Below, one piece after another: positions 20,868 to 22,453 of a stretch of DNA of 22,453 nt. Numbering within the stretch: position 1 is the stretch's first letter; every line of letters starts with the position of its first letter. Under the pieces are notes generated by a model. The model was not told where the DNA came from. It searched no databases and worked only from the letters and a program-made list of their open reading frames with translations. Made by a program: the position numbers and the translations under genes. The stretch comes from an uncultured Leuconostoc sp. Its GTDB lineage: Bacteria > Bacillota > Bacilli > Lactobacillales > Lactobacillaceae. The stretch is taken from NCBI GenBank assembly GCA_900554745.1, contig USIU01000006.1, positions 1-22,453 of the forward strand, given 5' to 3'.

Positions 20868-22453
20868 TTAATCAATTACCTGCACAATATCGTCGCCAAA
20901 TAATTTCTTCGCTTCAGCGACGATTGCGGGTTCCACAAGACCAGTTTGTGCTGTTGTCGGTTCGTTCTGCGGCTGACTAGTGGTTGGACGCACTCTGGGG
21001 ATATCAGCCAAATTCAAAGATTGCGTCGTTCCGGCTTTTAATTGGGCCACATAATCTGAACGTTCTTGTTGCCAGCTATCTTGGGTAATTAACACCATTT
21101 CGGTTGGTAATTGTTGGTCAGCCAGGGCCGTCCGCAATTGCGTTTGTAATGCAGCATCTTGTAAGGCTTGAGCTAATAACGGTGGAAAATCAAACGCCAA
21201 CACAAGCCCTTCATCACTCGCAGCGACTGGGGCTGCAATCGTTAATAAAGCCTGTTCAGCCACACCAAATTGACGAATCAAGTCCTGCCAAACTGATTTC
21301 ACCTGACTCAGCGTGTCACGCTTAGCCTTTTGTAAAACAGCAAATACCGCCGCCTGTCCGGTACGCGCCCACAGTTGGGCATCAGTTACTGGTGGCGTCG
21401 TTGGCGTGTCAGCCGCAATCGGTTGCGCAACTGGTTGTGGCGCCGGTGTTTGCGGCGCTGGGTCAGCCACTACCGGTGCTACGTCAGCTGGTGACACTGG
21501 TGTTGAAGTCGTGACGATTGATGGCTTAACCGCTGTCACAGGATTGGTCCCTGATTGCTGCTGGATTGGTGTGGTGGTACTGGTTTGCTGGCCCGTCACT
21601 GCCGCAGTTGGTTGCGCTGTCATGGCGAGTTTAACAGTCAACAACTCTAAATACACATCACTTTGCATCGTTTGCAACAATTGCTGCTGGATGTCATCTA
21701 AAATCACCATCATCTGCTGAATCCGTTCAGCAGATAATTGTTGCGCGAGTGCCGTTAAATCCGTCACCGCCACCGCTGTTTTGATCAAATCAGGCGCCAC
21801 CGTCGCCATCATCACATCTCGTAACAAGCCTAACACATCCACCACAAACCGCTGGGCATCTTTGCCGGCCAGTAAAATGTCATGCAAAATCTGGAGGCCT
21901 TTAGGCGTGTCTCCTTGACTAACCGCGATCATATAGGCCAAGAGTTGCGCCGTTGTCGTCGAGCCAGTGACCTGCAAGGCGTTATCGACTGTCACCCGAT
22001 CAGTGCCATACGCCATCACTTGATCCAAAATGGATAACGCATCACGCATGCCACCCTCAGCCACATTGGCAATAATCCGCAACGCATCATCATCATAAGC
22101 GACATGACGTTGGCTTAAAATATCGGCTAAGCGCGCTTGAATCGCATCAGTCGCAATCCGCTTAAATTCAAAACGTTGCGTCCGCGACAAAATCGTCACC
22201 GGCACTTTTTGTGGTTCCGTGGTCGCCAAAATGAACTTCACATTTGCTGGTGGTTCCTCAAGTGTCTTCAAAAGGGCATTAAACGCACTATTGGACAACA
22301 TATGCACTTCATCAATAATATAAACCTTGTATTTGGCTTCAATTGGTGCATAATCCACGTTGGCCAAGATATCACGCATATCTTCGACACGACTATTTGA
22401 CGCCGCATCAAATTCCACAATATCTGGAATTTGGGCATCATCCGTTTGCGGAT
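20868..22453 (-). CDS. dnaX: DNA polymerase III subunit tau/gamma, 5' part missing
   Basis: The AAA+ motor of the clamp loader; in Gram-positive bacteria tau also holds the polymerase. The window has 528 codons; the start and Walker A lie beyond the right edge, and the frame is open to 22453. Visible: PDIVEFDAASNSRVEDMRDI, the Walker B region YIIDEVHMLSNSAFNALLKTLEEPP, sensor 1 ATTEPQKVPVTILSRTQRF (the SRC cysteine is Thr, the Arg is kept), GGMRDALSILDQV, then domain III helices. A Gln/Thr/Pro linker follows (about 265-345 from 22418), then a C-terminal tau-type domain (LWARTGQAAVFAVLQKAKRDTLSQ). No A-rich slippery heptamer for gamma frameshifting was seen. It ends 36 bases before recR. Confidence 0.95.
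   Translation of the reverse strand, partial: PQTDDAQIPDIVEFDAASNSRVEDMRDILANVDYAPIEAKYKVYIIDEVHMLSNSAFNALLKTLEEPPANVKFILATTEPQKVPVTILSRTQRFEFKRIATDAIQARLADILSQRHVAYDDDALRIIANVAEGGMRDALSILDQVMAYGTDRVTVDNALQVTGSTTTAQLLAYMIAVSQGDTPKGLQILHDILLAGKDAQRFVVDVLGLLRDVMMATVAPDLIKTAVAVTDLTALAQQLSAERIQQMMVILDDIQQQLLQTMQSDVYLELLTVKLAMTAQPTAAVTGQQTSTTTPIQQQSGTNPVTAVKPSIVTTSTPVSPADVAPVVADPAPQTPAPQPVAQPIAADTPTTPPVTDAQLWARTGQAAVFAVLQKAKRDTLSQVKSVWQDLIRQFGVAEQALLTIAAPVAASDEGLVLAFDFPPLLAQALQDAALQTQLRTALADQQLPTEMVLITQDSWQQERSDYVAQLKAGTTQSLNLADIPRVRPTTSQPQNEPTTAQTGLVEPAIVAEAKKLFGDDIVQVID

Noticed and set aside
21313..21720. A 135-codon plus-strand frame inside dnaX.
   Set aside because: It is antisense to the Pro/Thr/Gln linker of dnaX; the low-complexity coding explains the open frame, and it has no ribosome site or family match.
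20868..22453. Programmed frameshift in dnaX producing a gamma form.
   Set aside because: No A AAA AAG-type slippery heptamer was found; the longest A runs on the coding strand are too short.
1..22453. CRISPR arrays, insertion sequences, prophage, toxin-antitoxin pairs or rRNA.
   Set aside because: No spaced direct repeats, transposase, terminal inverted repeats or integrase motifs were found on either strand.

Overview
The window looks like a chromosomal segment of a lactic acid bacterium (Lactobacillales). The Leuconostoc/Weissella branch is my best guess, from moderate GC, protein character and gene content; the genus is inference. Supporting signs are AGGAGG-type ribosome sites, TTGACA/TATAAT promoters, a T-box leader, a perfect CcpA cre site, a CiaR-like response regulator, a PepS aminopeptidase and a dGK/dAK-type deoxynucleoside kinase. 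No phage, insertion sequence, CRISPR array or rRNA was seen.

Layout. (1) 1-1580, minus: a methionine unit, with promoter, T-box leader (specifier reads ATG), metA, and the start of a PLP trans-sulfuration enzyme cut by the window edge. (2) 1640-2068, plus: a CGDC thioredoxin-like protein with a shared terminator. (3) 2067-3870, minus: a FucP-type sugar:H+ symporter and a glyoxalase-fold protein behind a promoter overlapped by a cre site. (4) 3933-6853, minus: a two-component system most like CiaR/CiaH followed by an HtrA protease that lacks its PDZ domain. (5) 6930-8933, plus: divergent from the regulator, two membrane-anchored coiled-coil proteins of no family I recognise, each followed by a terminator. 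(6) 8941-11990, minus: a membrane-anchored GH25-fold protein without its catalytic acids, a Gfo/Idh/MocA oxidoreductase and a YfmL-like DEAD-box helicase, tightly packed. (7) 12068-13436, plus: pepS with an unusual hairpin leader. (8) 13448-14950, minus: deoxynucleoside kinase and proC. (9) 15094-15258, minus: tRNA-Lys(CUU) with promoter and terminator. (10) 15291-22453, minus: a long replication/repair run, dnaX (partial)-recR-yaaL-tmk-darA-holB-rsmI, continuing into an acyl-ACP thioesterase and galE.

How the genes work together. Part 10 is the Gram-positive clamp-loader neighbourhood (tau, delta', RecR, thymidylate kinase, the c-di-AMP receptor), but the genes usually present between dnaX and recR (ebfC/yaaK) and between holB and rsmI (yabA, ricT) are absent here. 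Parts 4 and 5 look like one envelope-stress block: sensor, regulator and surface protease on one strand, two exported proteins on the other, with a CiaR-like direct repeat and a palindromic operator candidate in the shared control region. This block, plus the catalytically dead GH25 protein, is the most likely place for undescribed biology. The rest is ordinary housekeeping with legible regulation.
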